Origin: Candidatus Gastranaerophilales bacterium
GTDB taxonomy: Bacteria > Cyanobacteriota > Vampirovibrionia > Gastranaerophilales > Gastranaerophilaceae
Direction: 5' to 3'
Length of the DNA: 64,000 nucleotides
Assembly: GCA_944326565.1 (NCBI GenBank)
Contig: CALVEL010000003.1
Location: forward strand, 124,001 to 188,000
Shown: one piece after another, positions 34,363 to 43,679 of the stretch
How the letters are laid out: each line of letters starts with the position of its first letter
Position numbering within the stretch: the stretch's first letter is position 1
The notes under the pieces: generated by a model
The model's database searches: none
Seen by the model: the letters and a program-made list of their open reading frames with translations, nothing else
What the model was told of the DNA's origin: nothing
Position numbers and translations under genes: made by a program

Positions 34363-35205
34363 TTAAACAAGCTCTGCCGCTCGATAAGAACTTCTAACCA
34401 AAGGTCCTATTTGATAATAATTAAACCCGACTTTTCCGGCTAATTCTTTTAATATTTCAAACTCTTCCAATGTATAATACTTTGCCACTTCCAAATGCTG
34501 TTTTGATGGTTGTATATATTGACCTATTGTCAAAATATCAACTCCTGCTAATTTTAAATCATCAAGAGTTTTTTCTATCTGTTCAAAAGTTTCTCCAAGT
34601 CCTACCATAAGACCTGATTTTACAGTTATATCACTATTATCTTTTATGTATTTTAAAACTTTTAAGGAACAATCATAATTTCCCTGCGGACGAGCCGCTT
34701 TGAATAAATCTTTTACGGTCTCAATATTATGATTAAAAACATTTGGATTAGCTTTTATAATTGTATTTAAAGAATTAATATCTCCTTTAAAATCAGGTGT
34801 TAAAATCTCTATTTTTATATCCAAAGACTGTTTTCTAATTTCATAAATACAATTTGCAAAATGCTCTGCCCCTCCATCAGGTAAATCATCTCTGGTTACT
34901 GATGTAATTACTGCATATTTAAGTCCCAAATCTTTTACAGCTTTTGCAATATGTAAAGGTTCTTTAACATCTAAAGGCTCTGGTTTTTTGCAAGTTATAT
35001 TACAATATCTACAGTTGCGTGTACAAACATTCCCCATAATCAAAAAAGTAGCTGTATTACAAGTATAGCACTCATTTTTGTTAGGACATCTTGCATTTTC
35101 GCATACCGTATTTAAACAATTTTCCTTTAAAATTTTTCTTACATTTCGAGTTTTTTCAGTATCGATAATCGGCCGTTTTAGATAATCCGGTAATCTTTTT
35201 TGCAT
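34363..35205 (-). CDS. lipA: Lipoyl synthase
   Basis: LipA inserts two sulfurs into octanoylated carrier domains. The 280-residue protein has the auxiliary-cluster motif CENARCPNKNEC (C-x4-C-x5-C) and the radical-SAM motif CTRNCRYC (C-x3-C-x2-C), and ends with the conserved RSSYRAAEL region containing the Ser ligand. AAAGG lies 10 nt before the ATG. The lpd gene nearby (35823-37079) encodes the E3 enzyme of lipoyl-dependent complexes. Confidence 0.96.
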   Translation of the reverse strand: MQKRLPDYLKRPIIDTEKTRNVRKILKENCLNTVCENARCPNKNECYTCNTATFLIMGNVCTRNCRYCNITCKKPEPLDVKEPLHIAKAVKDLGLKYAVITSVTRDDLPDGGAEHFANCIYEIRKQSLDIKIEILTPDFKGDINSLNTIIKANPNVFNHNIETVKDLFKAARPQGNYDCSLKVLKYIKDNSDITVKSGLMVGLGETFEQIEKTLDDLKLAGVDILTIGQYIQPSKQHLEVAKYYTLEEFEILKELAGKVGFNYYQIGPLVRSSYRAAELV

Positions 35206-35261
35206 AAAACACTTACCTTTTTTTAATTTATATTATATAATAAAAGAACAAGGAGGTAAAT

Positions 35262-35762
35262 ATGAAAAAAATACTTTTGATACTATGTCTTCTTGCATTC
35301 ACAAATGCAGTCTATGCAGAAGCTAACTATAACAGAACATCAAGCCCTCTTTCAGTCGGTCAAACTGATAAATATTTTAGAGATTTGAATTCTTGGGATT
35401 CAAACAATTTATATGTTCCAGGACAGCCTTATAATTATAATCCTCAAGTATATGGACAAACCGGACCTAATACAAATACACAACCAAACGGTCATTATGT
35501 ATACACAACTACTGAAACAACAACAGGCCAAACTACAAGCAATACAGAACCACAAAGATATTACAATCAGGGTATGAATATTAATTCCCCCAGCTATCAG
35601 GGAACCGCACAAGATACAAATACTTATGTAAAAACTACTGGTACAGCTAATGTTCAACAAGCCCCAAAAAGACGTTGGAATAAAAATGCAAGCGAAAATC
35701 ACTACAACTTTGGCGGCACAGGATTTAAAAGTTCCGGTTTTAACCAAGGTTATGGGCAATAA
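35262..35762 (+). CDS. Secreted Asn/Thr/Gln/Tyr-rich protein
   Basis: A signal peptide (MKKILLILCLLAFTNAVYA) precedes a low-complexity mature region of about 147 residues rich in Asn, Tyr, Thr, Gln and Gly, with a threonine stretch (YVYTTTETTTGQTT), a basic patch (APKRRWNKN) and a Gly/Phe-rich end. Such composition is common in surface or matrix-like proteins; no family is recognised. AAGGAGG lies 5-6 nt before the ATG. A strong terminator follows. Confidence 0.65.
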   Translation: MKKILLILCLLAFTNAVYAEANYNRTSSPLSVGQTDKYFRDLNSWDSNNLYVPGQPYNYNPQVYGQTGPNTNTQPNGHYVYTTTETTTGQTTSNTEPQRYYNQGMNINSPSYQGTAQDTNTYVKTTGTANVQQAPKRRWNKNASENHYNFGGTGFKSSGFNQGYGQ

Positions 35763-35783
35763 TTTTTTAATTAATAGTTTTTT

Positions 35784-35818
35784 ATAAAAAAGACTCAGAA
35801 AAATCTGAGTCTTTTTTA
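35784..35818. terminator. Bidirectional terminator
   Basis: AAAAAAGACTCAGA and TCTGAGTCTTTTTT form a stem with A and T flanks, between the secreted-protein gene and the convergent lpd gene. Confidence 0.9.
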
Positions 35819-35822
35819 GTAT

Positions 35823-37079
35823 TTATTTTAAATTACACAAACACTCGAAAATTCCTTCAGAATAAGTCGGATGTGCAAAACATACCTGTTTAATTTTTTC
35901 AACAGGAATTTTATTTTGCATAGCGATAATTAACTCTTGCAATAGCGCAGATGCTTCTTTTGAGATAATATGCACACCAATAACCAGCCCATCCTGAGCA
36001 AGAATTTTCACAAACCCGTCAATGCAATTATCACAATGAGATTTTCCAAGAGCAGAGACCAAAAAAATTGATTTTTGGTAAGTACCTGGGATTAAATCCT
36101 GCTCTTTTAAACCTGCCCAAGCAATCTCAGGTGTTCCATAAATTACAGACGGTATCAGACTTTTATTATAAGGAATTTCAGAGACTTCGCACACAGCTTG
36201 TTTTATCGCAAAATGAGCAAGTTGAATTTCACCTGAGATATCCCCGATATACTTAACTCCTTCAATTCTATTCTGTTCTAATGGTTTTCTTCCTGTAGCC
36301 ATTAAGACAAAATCTACATTATAAATTTCACCGTTTGATAAAGTAACATCACATCCATTTGAAGAATTTTCATGGACTTTTTCTACCGATACAGATGTGT
36401 AGAATTTTATTTTTTTCATTTTAAACATCCGCTCAATTCTTTTAGATACTTCAAGATCTACAATAGGCAAAATATGATCAGCCATTTCTACGATGCATAC
36501 ATCTACATCAAATGAAGAAAAAATCCTCGCCCATTCAATGCCTATTGCTCCTGAACCTGCAATTACAACTTTTTTAGGAAGTTTTTTCAAATTCAAAATA
36601 TCGTCTGAACTTAGTATAAATTTCCCATCAAAATTTAGCGATTTAGGTGCAAAAGGTGCCGATCCAACTGCTGAAATAACTTGACTGCATTCGTATAATT
36701 TATTACCAGCTTGTATTTTTTTAGCATCAATAATATCTGCATATTCTTGAACTACAACTACTCCTGCATTTTTGAGCGCCAATTCTAAATTTTTTCTCAG
36801 TTTTGCAACTACTTCATCTTTATGCGCCATAACTTTTTCTAAATCAACTTTTAAATCAGTACACTCAATTCCAAGAATATTTGAATTTTTCATCTCTTCA
36901 AATAATTCTGCTGAATGCAAAATTGTCTTTGTCGGGATACATCCTCTATTGAGGCACACCCCGCCGATTAAATCCTTTTCAAAAAGAACAACTGACTTTC
37001 CGCATTTTATAGCTTCAAATGCGGCTGTATATCCCGCAGGTCCTGCACCTACAATTCCTAAATCATAACTTTCAGTCAA
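35823..37079 (-). CDS. lpd: Dihydrolipoyl dehydrogenase (shortened form)
   Basis: This flavoprotein reoxidises dihydrolipoyl groups of 2-oxoacid dehydrogenase or glycine cleavage complexes. Visible are the FAD motif GIVGAGPAGYTAAFEA, the redox disulfide GGVCLNRGCIPTK, the NAD motif IAGSGAIGIEWARIF, ATGRKP and the C-terminal His-Glu dyad AHPTYSE. At 418 residues it is clearly shorter than usual (about 460). The segment between ATGRKP and the GD motif (YIGDISG) lacks some 20-25 residues that normally include the R-T-x-x-P strand. It lies 13 nt downstream of alr in the same direction. Confidence 0.88.
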   Translation of the reverse strand: MTESYDLGIVGAGPAGYTAAFEAIKCGKSVVLFEKDLIGGVCLNRGCIPTKTILHSAELFEEMKNSNILGIECTDLKVDLEKVMAHKDEVVAKLRKNLELALKNAGVVVVQEYADIIDAKKIQAGNKLYECSQVISAVGSAPFAPKSLNFDGKFILSSDDILNLKKLPKKVVIAGSGAIGIEWARIFSSFDVDVCIVEMADHILPIVDLEVSKRIERMFKMKKIKFYTSVSVEKVHENSSNGCDVTLSNGEIYNVDFVLMATGRKPLEQNRIEGVKYIGDISGEIQLAHFAIKQAVCEVSEIPYNKSLIPSVIYGTPEIAWAGLKEQDLIPGTYQKSIFLVSALGKSHCDNCIDGFVKILAQDGLVIGVHIISKEASALLQELIIAMQNKIPVEKIKQVCFAHPTYSEGIFECLCNLK

Positions 37080-37092
37080 CTTTATACTCCAA

Positions 37093-38217
37093 TTACCTTG
37101 TATAGACTCTGGGCAATCTCACTTTGAGCCTGCAAGTAAGTTCATAGTTAATTGTGCCAAGTATTTTTGCCCATTCATCTATTGAATTATTTTCATCCAA
37201 AAGAGTAATTACATCCCCCAACTTTGCCTCAATTCCGGTAATATCAAACATCATTTGATCCATTGTAATGTTGCCTATTTGAGGAACTCTTTTGCCGTTT
37301 AAAACTCCGTAAATTTTATTTGAAAGTCCCCTTGGAATCCCATCAGCATAACCGAGAGGAACTGTCGCAATTTTTCTTATCCCATGAGCAATATAAGTAT
37401 GCCCGTAACTTACACCTTCATTGTCTTTTGCCTCATGAATATGAACAATCCTGCCTTTTAAAGAAAGAATTTGTTTTAATTTTGGAATATGTTTTTCACC
37501 AGCATCTGGAAAATCAGGATACAGTCCATATAGAGCAATTCCGACTCTTCTCATATTTGAATTAGGAACTTCATAACACATTTGTCCTGCTGTATTTAAA
37601 ATATGCAAAAGCAGACCTTTTGTATTTATCTTAGAAATCACACTATTCCATTTTTCAATTTGAATATTTGTTTTTTCTCTAATCTCAGCATTTGCAAGAT
37701 GAGTAAATACACCTTTAAAATCTATAAAATCAGAATTTCTGACTTCATTTATAAAATCTACAGCATCATCAACTGATACACCTATTCTATTCATGCCCGT
37801 ATCAATTTTTACATGGACTTTAGGCTTTATTCCAGTACGCTCAAAAGCCTGACGACAGGCGAGTATATGCTCTTTTGAAAAGATTGATATGGCTAAATCT
37901 AACTTAACTGCACTTTCTACCGCCCAAACAGGCACTGCTCCTAAAACGAGAATATCCGCGGTAATTTTTGCATTTCTAAGGTCAGCCCCCTCATCAATTG
38001 AAGCAACACCTAACATATCCGCACCACTCGCCAAAAGTGTCGGAGCTAGCATCACAGCTCCATGTCCATAAGCATCTGCTTTAACTACGGCAAGTAATTT
38101 TATATTCTTTGGAGTTTGTTTACGAATAGCTTTAATATTTTGAGCCAAGTAATCCAAATTTATTTCTACCCAGCTGTCTCTATGAATATTTACATTCGAT
38201 TGTTTTACATTTTTCAT
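37093..38217 (-). CDS. alr: Alanine racemase
   Basis: This PLP enzyme produces D-alanine for peptidoglycan. The 374 residues include the PLP-lysine motif AVVKADAYGHGAV, an NTAGQMC segment and the catalytic-Tyr region ATVPLGYADGIPRG. TATAAT lies 7 nt before the ATG without a Shine-Dalgarno, so initiation looks leaderless, although an internal ATG at codon 1+ is not needed for length. lpd follows after 13 nt. Confidence 0.95.
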   Translation of the reverse strand: MKNVKQSNVNIHRDSWVEINLDYLAQNIKAIRKQTPKNIKLLAVVKADAYGHGAVMLAPTLLASGADMLGVASIDEGADLRNAKITADILVLGAVPVWAVESAVKLDLAISIFSKEHILACRQAFERTGIKPKVHVKIDTGMNRIGVSVDDAVDFINEVRNSDFIDFKGVFTHLANAEIREKTNIQIEKWNSVISKINTKGLLLHILNTAGQMCYEVPNSNMRRVGIALYGLYPDFPDAGEKHIPKLKQILSLKGRIVHIHEAKDNEGVSYGHTYIAHGIRKIATVPLGYADGIPRGLSNKIYGVLNGKRVPQIGNITMDQMMFDITGIEAKLGDVITLLDENNSIDEWAKILGTINYELTCRLKVRLPRVYTR

Positions 38218-38224
38218 ACAACCA

Positions 38225-38252
38225 ATTATATGTCGAAATTTTCAAAGTGCAA
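38225..38252 (-). promoter_or_regulatory. alr promoter giving a leaderless transcript
   Basis: On the minus strand TTGCAC (38247-38252), a 16-nt spacer and TATAAT (38225-38230) precede the alr ATG by 7 nt. Confidence 0.5.
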
Positions 38253-38358
38253 TTTTATTACGAATATCAAAATTATGTAAAAAAAATGTGAAATTGTTGT
38301 TCTGTCAACATGTTTCAGTTATAATTTCGGTGAGGGATAATTGTGAGGTGATAGGGAT

Positions 38359-39603
38359 ATGAATATAGAGCATTTAAAAAAGACTGATCCGATAGTCGCA
38401 GAACAAATTGAAAAAGAATTAGAAAGACAGCAAAATACAATTGAGCTTATCGCAAGTGAAAATTGCACATCGCTGGCGGTTATGGAAGCATCTGGGAGCG
38501 TTCTAACTAATAAATACGCTGAGGGAAAACCTCATAAAAGATTTTACAACGGATGTGAACATATTGATATAATTGAAGAAATCGTCCAAAAACGTGCTTG
38601 CGAACTTTTTGGTATGGATCATGCAAATGTCCAGCCTCACAGTGGTGCCCAGGCTAATATGGCAGTTTTTATGTATGCGCTAAAACCTGGCGATCACGTA
38701 TTAGGTATGGATTTGTCAAACGGCGGTCACTTATCACATGGGTCTCCTGTTAATTTTTCAGGGCTATACTTCAACGTAGAAAGCTACGGAGTGGATGAAA
38801 ACGGTAATATTGATTATGATAATGTTCGTGAAATGGCTTTAAAACATAAACCGAAACTTATCATTTGCGGAGCATCAAATTATTCAAAAATTATAGATTT
38901 CAAAAAGTTTAGAGAAATAGCTGATGAAGTTGGCGCCTATCTTTTAGCAGATATTGCTCACATTGCAGGACTTGTTGTCACAGGACTCCATCCGTCTCCT
39001 GCACCTTATGCTGATTTTGTAACTACAACAACACACAAATCTTTAAGAGGGCCAAGAGGCGGGATTACAATGTGCAAAGCCGAACATGCCATGGGAATTG
39101 ATAAAGCAATTTTCCCTGGATTGCAAGGCGGGCCTTTAGAACATATTATCGCAGCAAAAGCTGTAGCTTTGCTTGAGGCATCAAAACCAGAATTTAAAGA
39201 ATATGCAGCACAAATTATCAAAAACGCCAAAGCTCTTGCTCAGGGCCTTATGGATGAAGGAATGGATATAGTGGGCGGTATGACTGAAAATCATCTTATG
39301 ACACTGGATTTGAGAAGGACTGGCAAAACTGGTAAAGATATGGCTAACGTACTTGAAAAAGTCGGAATTACAGCAAACAAAAATACTGTACCAAACGATC
39401 CTCAAAGTCCTTTTGTCACAAGCGGCATAAGACTTGGTACTCCGGCTGTTACTACAAGAGGATTCAAAGAAGATGATATGACTGAAGTTGCAAAAATTAT
39501 TGCATCTGCAATATTTTCATCAGATAATGAACTAGGATTAAAAAATTTAAGAGAACGTTCTCTTAAACTATGTAAAAAATATCCTCTTTATTCGGATATG
39601 TAA
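38359..39603 (+). CDS. glyA: Serine hydroxymethyltransferase
   Basis: GlyA interconverts serine and glycine with tetrahydrofolate and supplies one-carbon units. The 414-residue PLP protein has the standard N-terminus ([11 protein letters not shown]), [11 protein letters not shown], the PLP-lysine motif [13 protein letters not shown] and the C-terminal [12 protein letters not shown]. An AGGTGATAGGGAT stretch supplies the ribosome site. The wecA-like gene follows after 21 nt and may be co-transcribed. Confidence 0.97.
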   Translation: MNIEHLKKTDPIVAEQIEKELERQQNTIELIASENCTSLAVMEASGSVLTNKYAEGKPHKRFYNGCEHIDIIEEIVQKRACELFGMDHANVQPHSGAQANMAVFMYALKPGDHVLGMDLSNGGHLSHGSPVNFSGLYFNVESYGVDENGNIDYDNVREMALKHKPKLIICGASNYSKIIDFKKFREIADEVGAYLLADIAHIAGLVVTGLHPSPAPYADFVTTTTHKSLRGPRGGITMCKAEHAMGIDKAIFPGLQGGPLEHIIAAKAVALLEASKPEFKEYAAQIIKNAKALAQGLMDEGMDIVGGMTENHLMTLDLRRTGKTGKDMANVLEKVGITANKNTVPNDPQSPFVTSGIRLGTPAVTTRGFKEDDMTEVAKIIASAIFSSDNELGLKNLRERSLKLCKKYPLYSDM

Positions 39604-39624
39604 TCTAAAAAGAAAGAAAAAGAA

Positions 39625-40662
39625 ATGATTATAAAACTTACGCATGCTCATATAATAGGCACAATTATGGCTTATATATTCGGAGTATTTTTGGTGCCAC
39701 TGGTTATAAATTTTTCTAAAAAAGAAGGACTTGTAGATCTTCCTAACGAAAGAAAAATCCACAAAATTCCGGTATCAAGACTCGGCGGTGTAGCAATATG
39801 GGCAAGCACAATGCTAACTTTTCTTTCTCTTGTCTTTTTAAGCTATTATCCATATGGAAGCCTTTTATCAGGAATTCTATTGGGTAGTTCTTTAATGTTT
39901 TTACTGGGACTAGTCGATGATATATATAATCTAAATGCAAAATTTAAATTATTCATACAATTATCAATAGCGACAATAGTTTATCTGTTAGGTGTAAAAA
40001 TAAGTTCAATACCGTTTTTTGGAGGAATTGATTTAGGATTTTGGTCATATCCGATAACATTATTGTGGATTGTAGGAATCTCAAATGCAGTCAATTTTAT
40101 TGACGGTGTAGATGGACTTGCTGGATCAGTAATCACTGTAAACTCAATTACTTTAGCAATAATTGCAATTGCAATGACACCATCTAACCCTATTGTTGCT
40201 TTAATTGGATTTATTTTAGCAGGTTCAATGCTTGCTTTTCTAACGTACAATTTTAATCCAGCCAAAATATTTATGGGAGACAGCGGGGCTTTATTTTCAG
40301 GATTTTTGCTTGCGACAATCTCGATTGTCGGTGTTATGAAAGCAGCGACATTAACACTTTTATTGCCTTTTGTAGTTTTAGCAGTACCGATTATGGATAT
40401 TGTATTCAGCAGTACTAGAAGAATTTGCAAAGGAAAATCCCCTTTTGTAGCTGATGCAGAACATATTCATCACAAACTGCTACATGCCGGATTTTCACAG
40501 AAAAAAACCGTACTTATTTTAACTTCAGTTGCCATAGTAGCTGGGGCTATTGCATCTCTTTTGATGGGCGAAAACACTATAAAACATTACACTCTGTATA
40601 TTCTGGTGATTGTTTTCATAATGTTGTTACTGAACTTTATAAAAGTATTGACAAAGAAATAG
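39625..40662 (+). CDS. WecA/MraY-type undecaprenyl-phosphate sugar-1-phosphate transferase
   Basis: This integral membrane protein of 345 residues has about 10-11 TM helices. Family motifs are DLPNERKIHKIPVSRLGGVAI, LGLVDDIYNLNAKFKL (the Asp pair), NFIDGVDGLAGS, FMGDSGALFSGF and DAEHIHHKLLHAGFS. The last motif is typical of the WecA/TagO branch that transfers GlcNAc-1-P (or a related sugar) to undecaprenyl phosphate and starts surface polysaccharide or wall polymer synthesis. MraY proper lacks the HIHH motif, so MraY is less likely. Confidence 0.9.
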   Translation: MIIKLTHAHIIGTIMAYIFGVFLVPLVINFSKKEGLVDLPNERKIHKIPVSRLGGVAIWASTMLTFLSLVFLSYYPYGSLLSGILLGSSLMFLLGLVDDIYNLNAKFKLFIQLSIATIVYLLGVKISSIPFFGGIDLGFWSYPITLLWIVGISNAVNFIDGVDGLAGSVITVNSITLAIIAIAMTPSNPIVALIGFILAGSMLAFLTYNFNPAKIFMGDSGALFSGFLLATISIVGVMKAATLTLLLPFVVLAVPIMDIVFSSTRRICKGKSPFVADAEHIHHKLLHAGFSQKKTVLILTSVAIVAGAIASLLMGENTIKHYTLYILVIVFIMLLLNFIKVLTKK

Positions 40663-40840
40663 TTTTGTGCTATTATCCCATGTGGATTTAATTACTCAGT
40701 TTTGGTCAATTGTTTTTTAGTGGCAATGGCATAAAATATTTAAGTGTAAATCTGCAATATATTTTTTTCTGCAAGGATGAAAAATTCCCTGTAGGTAGAG
40801 TATAAAGATTACGTGTTAGTTAAGTAAAGGTTTATTAACT

Positions 40841-41545
40841 ATGAGTGTAACAGCAGTACAAAATTATGAGAACAGAAATCCGTTAGCACGTGTTACAAAC
40901 GCAACAATACTAGGCGGATTTATTGGCTATGGTGCAAAATATGCAATAAAATTACAAAAAGCAGAAAAAAAAGATATTAATTATGCATCTATTATTAATT
41001 CAAGCAGAAAAGAGGCTAATGCCAAAAAAGCTAACTCTTTTAAAGTTTTAACAAATCCTACACCTGCACAGGATGAATTTATCAAAATGATAGATAAAAA
41101 AGAAAACTTTAAAAATCCTTCAATTGCTGATTTAGCCGAAAGAGTCGGAGGCGAACGAACCGAACTTGGGAAAAAAGTTCTTGATATAATCAAAAATGAT
41201 GAAAAGATTGATGTTAACGGAATTATAAATGCTTTAGGCAAAGACAGTGAAGAAGCAAAAGAATTTAAATATGCATCAAGATTAAAAAATTGTTTTGCTG
41301 ATTATAATATTGATCAAATAGTTAAAAAACTTGGTGGCAATGAAAGTCAAGCGGGAAAAGAGTTTAGAAGGATTGTATCAGAAGTTGATCAACAATCATC
41401 ATATATTGCAAGAAAATTATTAAAAGCAACACACTATGTAATTAAAGCCAAACGCTACACAATGCCATTAGTTGCAGCTGGAGCAGCAGCAGGCTTTGCT
41501 ACAGGTTTCATTCATAACGTTTTATCACACAAAACCGAAGCATAA
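40841..41545 (+). CDS. Hypothetical membrane-anchored helical protein
   Basis: The 234-residue protein has a mildly hydrophobic segment near residues 20-38 (NATILGGFIGYGAKYAI), a long charged helical middle and a C-terminal hydrophobic segment (MPLVAAGAAAGFATGFIHNVL, about 208-228). In the middle, LAERVGGERTELGKKV and VKKLGGNESQAGKEF look like an internal repeat. No family is recognised. The upstream 178 nt (40663-40840) is AT-rich and shows no gene. Confidence 0.55.
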   Translation: MSVTAVQNYENRNPLARVTNATILGGFIGYGAKYAIKLQKAEKKDINYASIINSSRKEANAKKANSFKVLTNPTPAQDEFIKMIDKKENFKNPSIADLAERVGGERTELGKKVLDIIKNDEKIDVNGIINALGKDSEEAKEFKYASRLKNCFADYNIDQIVKKLGGNESQAGKEFRRIVSEVDQQSSYIARKLLKATHYVIKAKRYTMPLVAAGAAAGFATGFIHNVLSHKTEA

Positions 41546-41580
41546 ATTATAAATAGCAATTTGAGTAATGGTCAAAATAA

Positions 41581-41613
41581 AGGCAGGACGACTCCACCAA
41601 ACGTCCTGTTTTT
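41581..41613 (+). terminator. Terminator
   Basis: CAGGACG and CGTCCTG pair around an 11-nt loop followed by TTTTT, about 35 nt after the hypothetical membrane gene. Confidence 0.75.
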
Positions 41614-41644
41614 GGCTGTTTGGATTTAAGTATTTAAATTAATA

Positions 41645-42400
41645 TCAAAACATTTTAGAACGTTTTTCTTTAATTTTTTGAATATTTTTCTGATAGTCAG
41701 GAGTAACTAAATTTCCTATCGCTTTATAAAGTTTCAAAATGGCATGCTCAATATTTTTACTATTCATCAAAACCATATCTTGAGCCATCTCCGTATTTGA
41801 CATAGCAAGTCTTGTCATATCACGAAACCCACTCGCGGCGAGCTTCATTGCAAGAGGATCCTCAGTTGCAGCAGCAAACAAAGCTTGCGAAATAACCATT
41901 GGCATATGAGAAATCATTGCAACTGCTTCATCATGTGATTTTGCATTAGTAATCACAGGTTCTGCACCAAGAGCTTTTATCAATTCAGTTAATTTTTGAA
42001 TATTTTTATCTCCCATAAAAGGTGTAATTGCCCATTTTGCGCCTTTAAAAAGAGTTGGAAAAGAATTTTCAAACCCTTGATGTTCAGTACCGGCCATAGG
42101 GTGTGAGGGAATAAAATTATATGGTCTTGCTTTTTTGGAAACAAATTCTTTCAGACTGCACACATCAGTTACGAGAGTATTATTTGAAATATATTTTTCT
42201 AATTCATCAAGTACACCAAGCGTTCTATTCATAGCAGTACATACAAAAACGACTTCACAATCTCTCAATTCATCATAAGACCTATAAATTTCTTCACCGC
42301 TTTGAGACTGTGAAATTCCAATAACATAATAACCTAATTCTTTTAAACCTTTGAAAATTGACCCGCCAATTAGACCTAATCCGACAACACCGATTTTCAT
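41645..42400 (-). CDS. tyrA: Prephenate dehydrogenase family protein
   Basis: This NAD(P)-dependent enzyme oxidatively decarboxylates prephenate (or arogenate) to the tyrosine precursor. The 251-residue protein starts with the Rossmann motif VGLGLIGGSIFKGL and contains VTDVCSLKEFV, FIPSHPMAGTEHQG (active-site His region) and SHMPMVISQALF. It is short compared with fused or ACT-bearing forms, close to cyanobacterial arogenate dehydrogenases. The gene ends the proB-proA-tyrA run, 16 nt after proA, with AAAGGAG before the ATG. Confidence 0.88.
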   Translation of the reverse strand: MKIGVVGLGLIGGSIFKGLKELGYYVIGISQSQSGEEIYRSYDELRDCEVVFVCTAMNRTLGVLDELEKYISNNTLVTDVCSLKEFVSKKARPYNFIPSHPMAGTEHQGFENSFPTLFKGAKWAITPFMGDKNIQKLTELIKALGAEPVITNAKSHDEAVAMISHMPMVISQALFAAATEDPLAMKLAASGFRDMTRLAMSNTEMAQDMVLMNSKNIEHAILKLYKAIGNLVTPDYQKNIQKIKEKRSKMF

Positions 42401-42416
42401 GAAATCTCCTTTTAAA

Positions 42417-43670
42417 TTATTTCAAGTCCTTATGATGAAAGTGCTCACGACCTTCAACATAATCAGAAACTATCTGTCCATTCCCAATTAGTTTGTATTT
42501 ATATATAGTAAGCCCTTCAAGTCCGACTGGTCCCCTTGCATGAGTTTTGTTGGTAGAAATACCCACTTCAGCACCGAAACCGTAGCGGAAACCGTCTGCA
42601 AATCTTGTAGATACATTAAAATATACCCCTGCTGAATCAACTTTATTCATAAATTCTTCAGCATTTTCTGTATTTTTCGTAATAATACAATCAGTATGAC
42701 CAGAACCGTATTGATTGATATGAGAAATTGCCTCATCTAAATTTTTAACTGTTTTAAACGCAAGAATTTTATCACCATACTCATGCGCCCAACTCTCAGG
42801 ATTGTCAATCAATTTAATTTCTTCTAACTGCAAAGCGGCAAGTAATTCATCTTTTTTATCAAAATTTTCGTGTATGAGCAAAGTCTCTACACTATTACAA
42901 GCACTCGGATATTGAGTTTTGGCATCAATAATTATTTTTTCAGCCGTTACTAGATCAGCACTTTCATCGACAAAAATATGGCAAATGCCATCAGCATGAC
43001 CAAGCACAGGAATTTTTGTATTTTCTTTAACAAATTTAACAAGACTATTTCCGCCCCTTGGAATAATAAGATTGATATATTTATCGCATTTTAGCATTTC
43101 TCCAACATCATCACGAGAAAATACCTGTTGCACAACATCTTTTGGAAATTCCTCAATTTTATTAAGCGCACCGTTTATTATTTCAAGAACTTTTTTGTTT
43201 GTGTTTGTTGTCTCTTTTCCGCCTTTTAATATAACAGCATTTGAAGATTTTATTGCAAGCGATGAAATCTGTGAAATTACATCAGGACGTGCTTCAAAAA
43301 CTATTCCTAAAACTCCGATAGGACAAGATACTTTGTATAAAGTCAAATCCTTATCCAATTCCCTTACTAAAAGTTTTTTATTTATCGGCTCTGGAAGTTG
43401 AGCAATTTCTCTTATTCCTGCAATCATATCACGCATTTTGTTTTCATCAAGTTTAAGACGATTGAATGTTGCTTTGGAAAGTTCTCCACTTTCTACAAGC
43501 GGTCTTGCAAACTCTAAATCAACTTTATTAGCCTCAAATATTTTTTCCTTTTCATTTTCAATAGCATCAGCCATAGCAATAAGAGCTATATTTTTAATAT
43601 TTTCTGACAAAGATGCAATAGCCAATGAAGCTTGTTTTGCTCGTTTAGCAATTTCTATAAAATCAGTCAT
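42417..43670 (-). CDS. proA: Gamma-glutamyl phosphate reductase
   Basis: ProA reduces gamma-glutamyl phosphate to glutamate semialdehyde in proline synthesis. The 417 residues show the aldehyde-dehydrogenase-like fold with PIGVLGIVFEARPDVISQ, the catalytic Cys in TQYPSACNSVETLL and the C-terminal GRGPVGLEGLT equivalent (HARGPVGLEGLTIYKY). It lies 9 nt downstream of proB, so the pathway pair is co-transcribed. Confidence 0.97.
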   Translation of the reverse strand: MTDFIEIAKRAKQASLAIASLSENIKNIALIAMADAIENEKEKIFEANKVDLEFARPLVESGELSKATFNRLKLDENKMRDMIAGIREIAQLPEPINKKLLVRELDKDLTLYKVSCPIGVLGIVFEARPDVISQISSLAIKSSNAVILKGGKETTNTNKKVLEIINGALNKIEEFPKDVVQQVFSRDDVGEMLKCDKYINLIIPRGGNSLVKFVKENTKIPVLGHADGICHIFVDESADLVTAEKIIIDAKTQYPSACNSVETLLIHENFDKKDELLAALQLEEIKLIDNPESWAHEYGDKILAFKTVKNLDEAISHINQYGSGHTDCIITKNTENAEEFMNKVDSAGVYFNVSTRFADGFRYGFGAEVGISTNKTHARGPVGLEGLTIYKYKLIGNGQIVSDYVEGREHFHHKDLK

Positions 43671-43679
43671 TATAACTCC

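Noticed and set aside
39981-40430. 149-codon frame antisense to the wecA-like gene
   Set aside because: The plus-strand product has all motifs of the sugar-phosphate transferase family; the antisense product is a shadow rich in Ile, Lys and Pro.
40663-40840. Possible riboswitch or small RNA in the 178-nt gap after the wecA-like gene
   Set aside because: The sequence is AT-rich with only weak complementarity and no known aptamer consensus.
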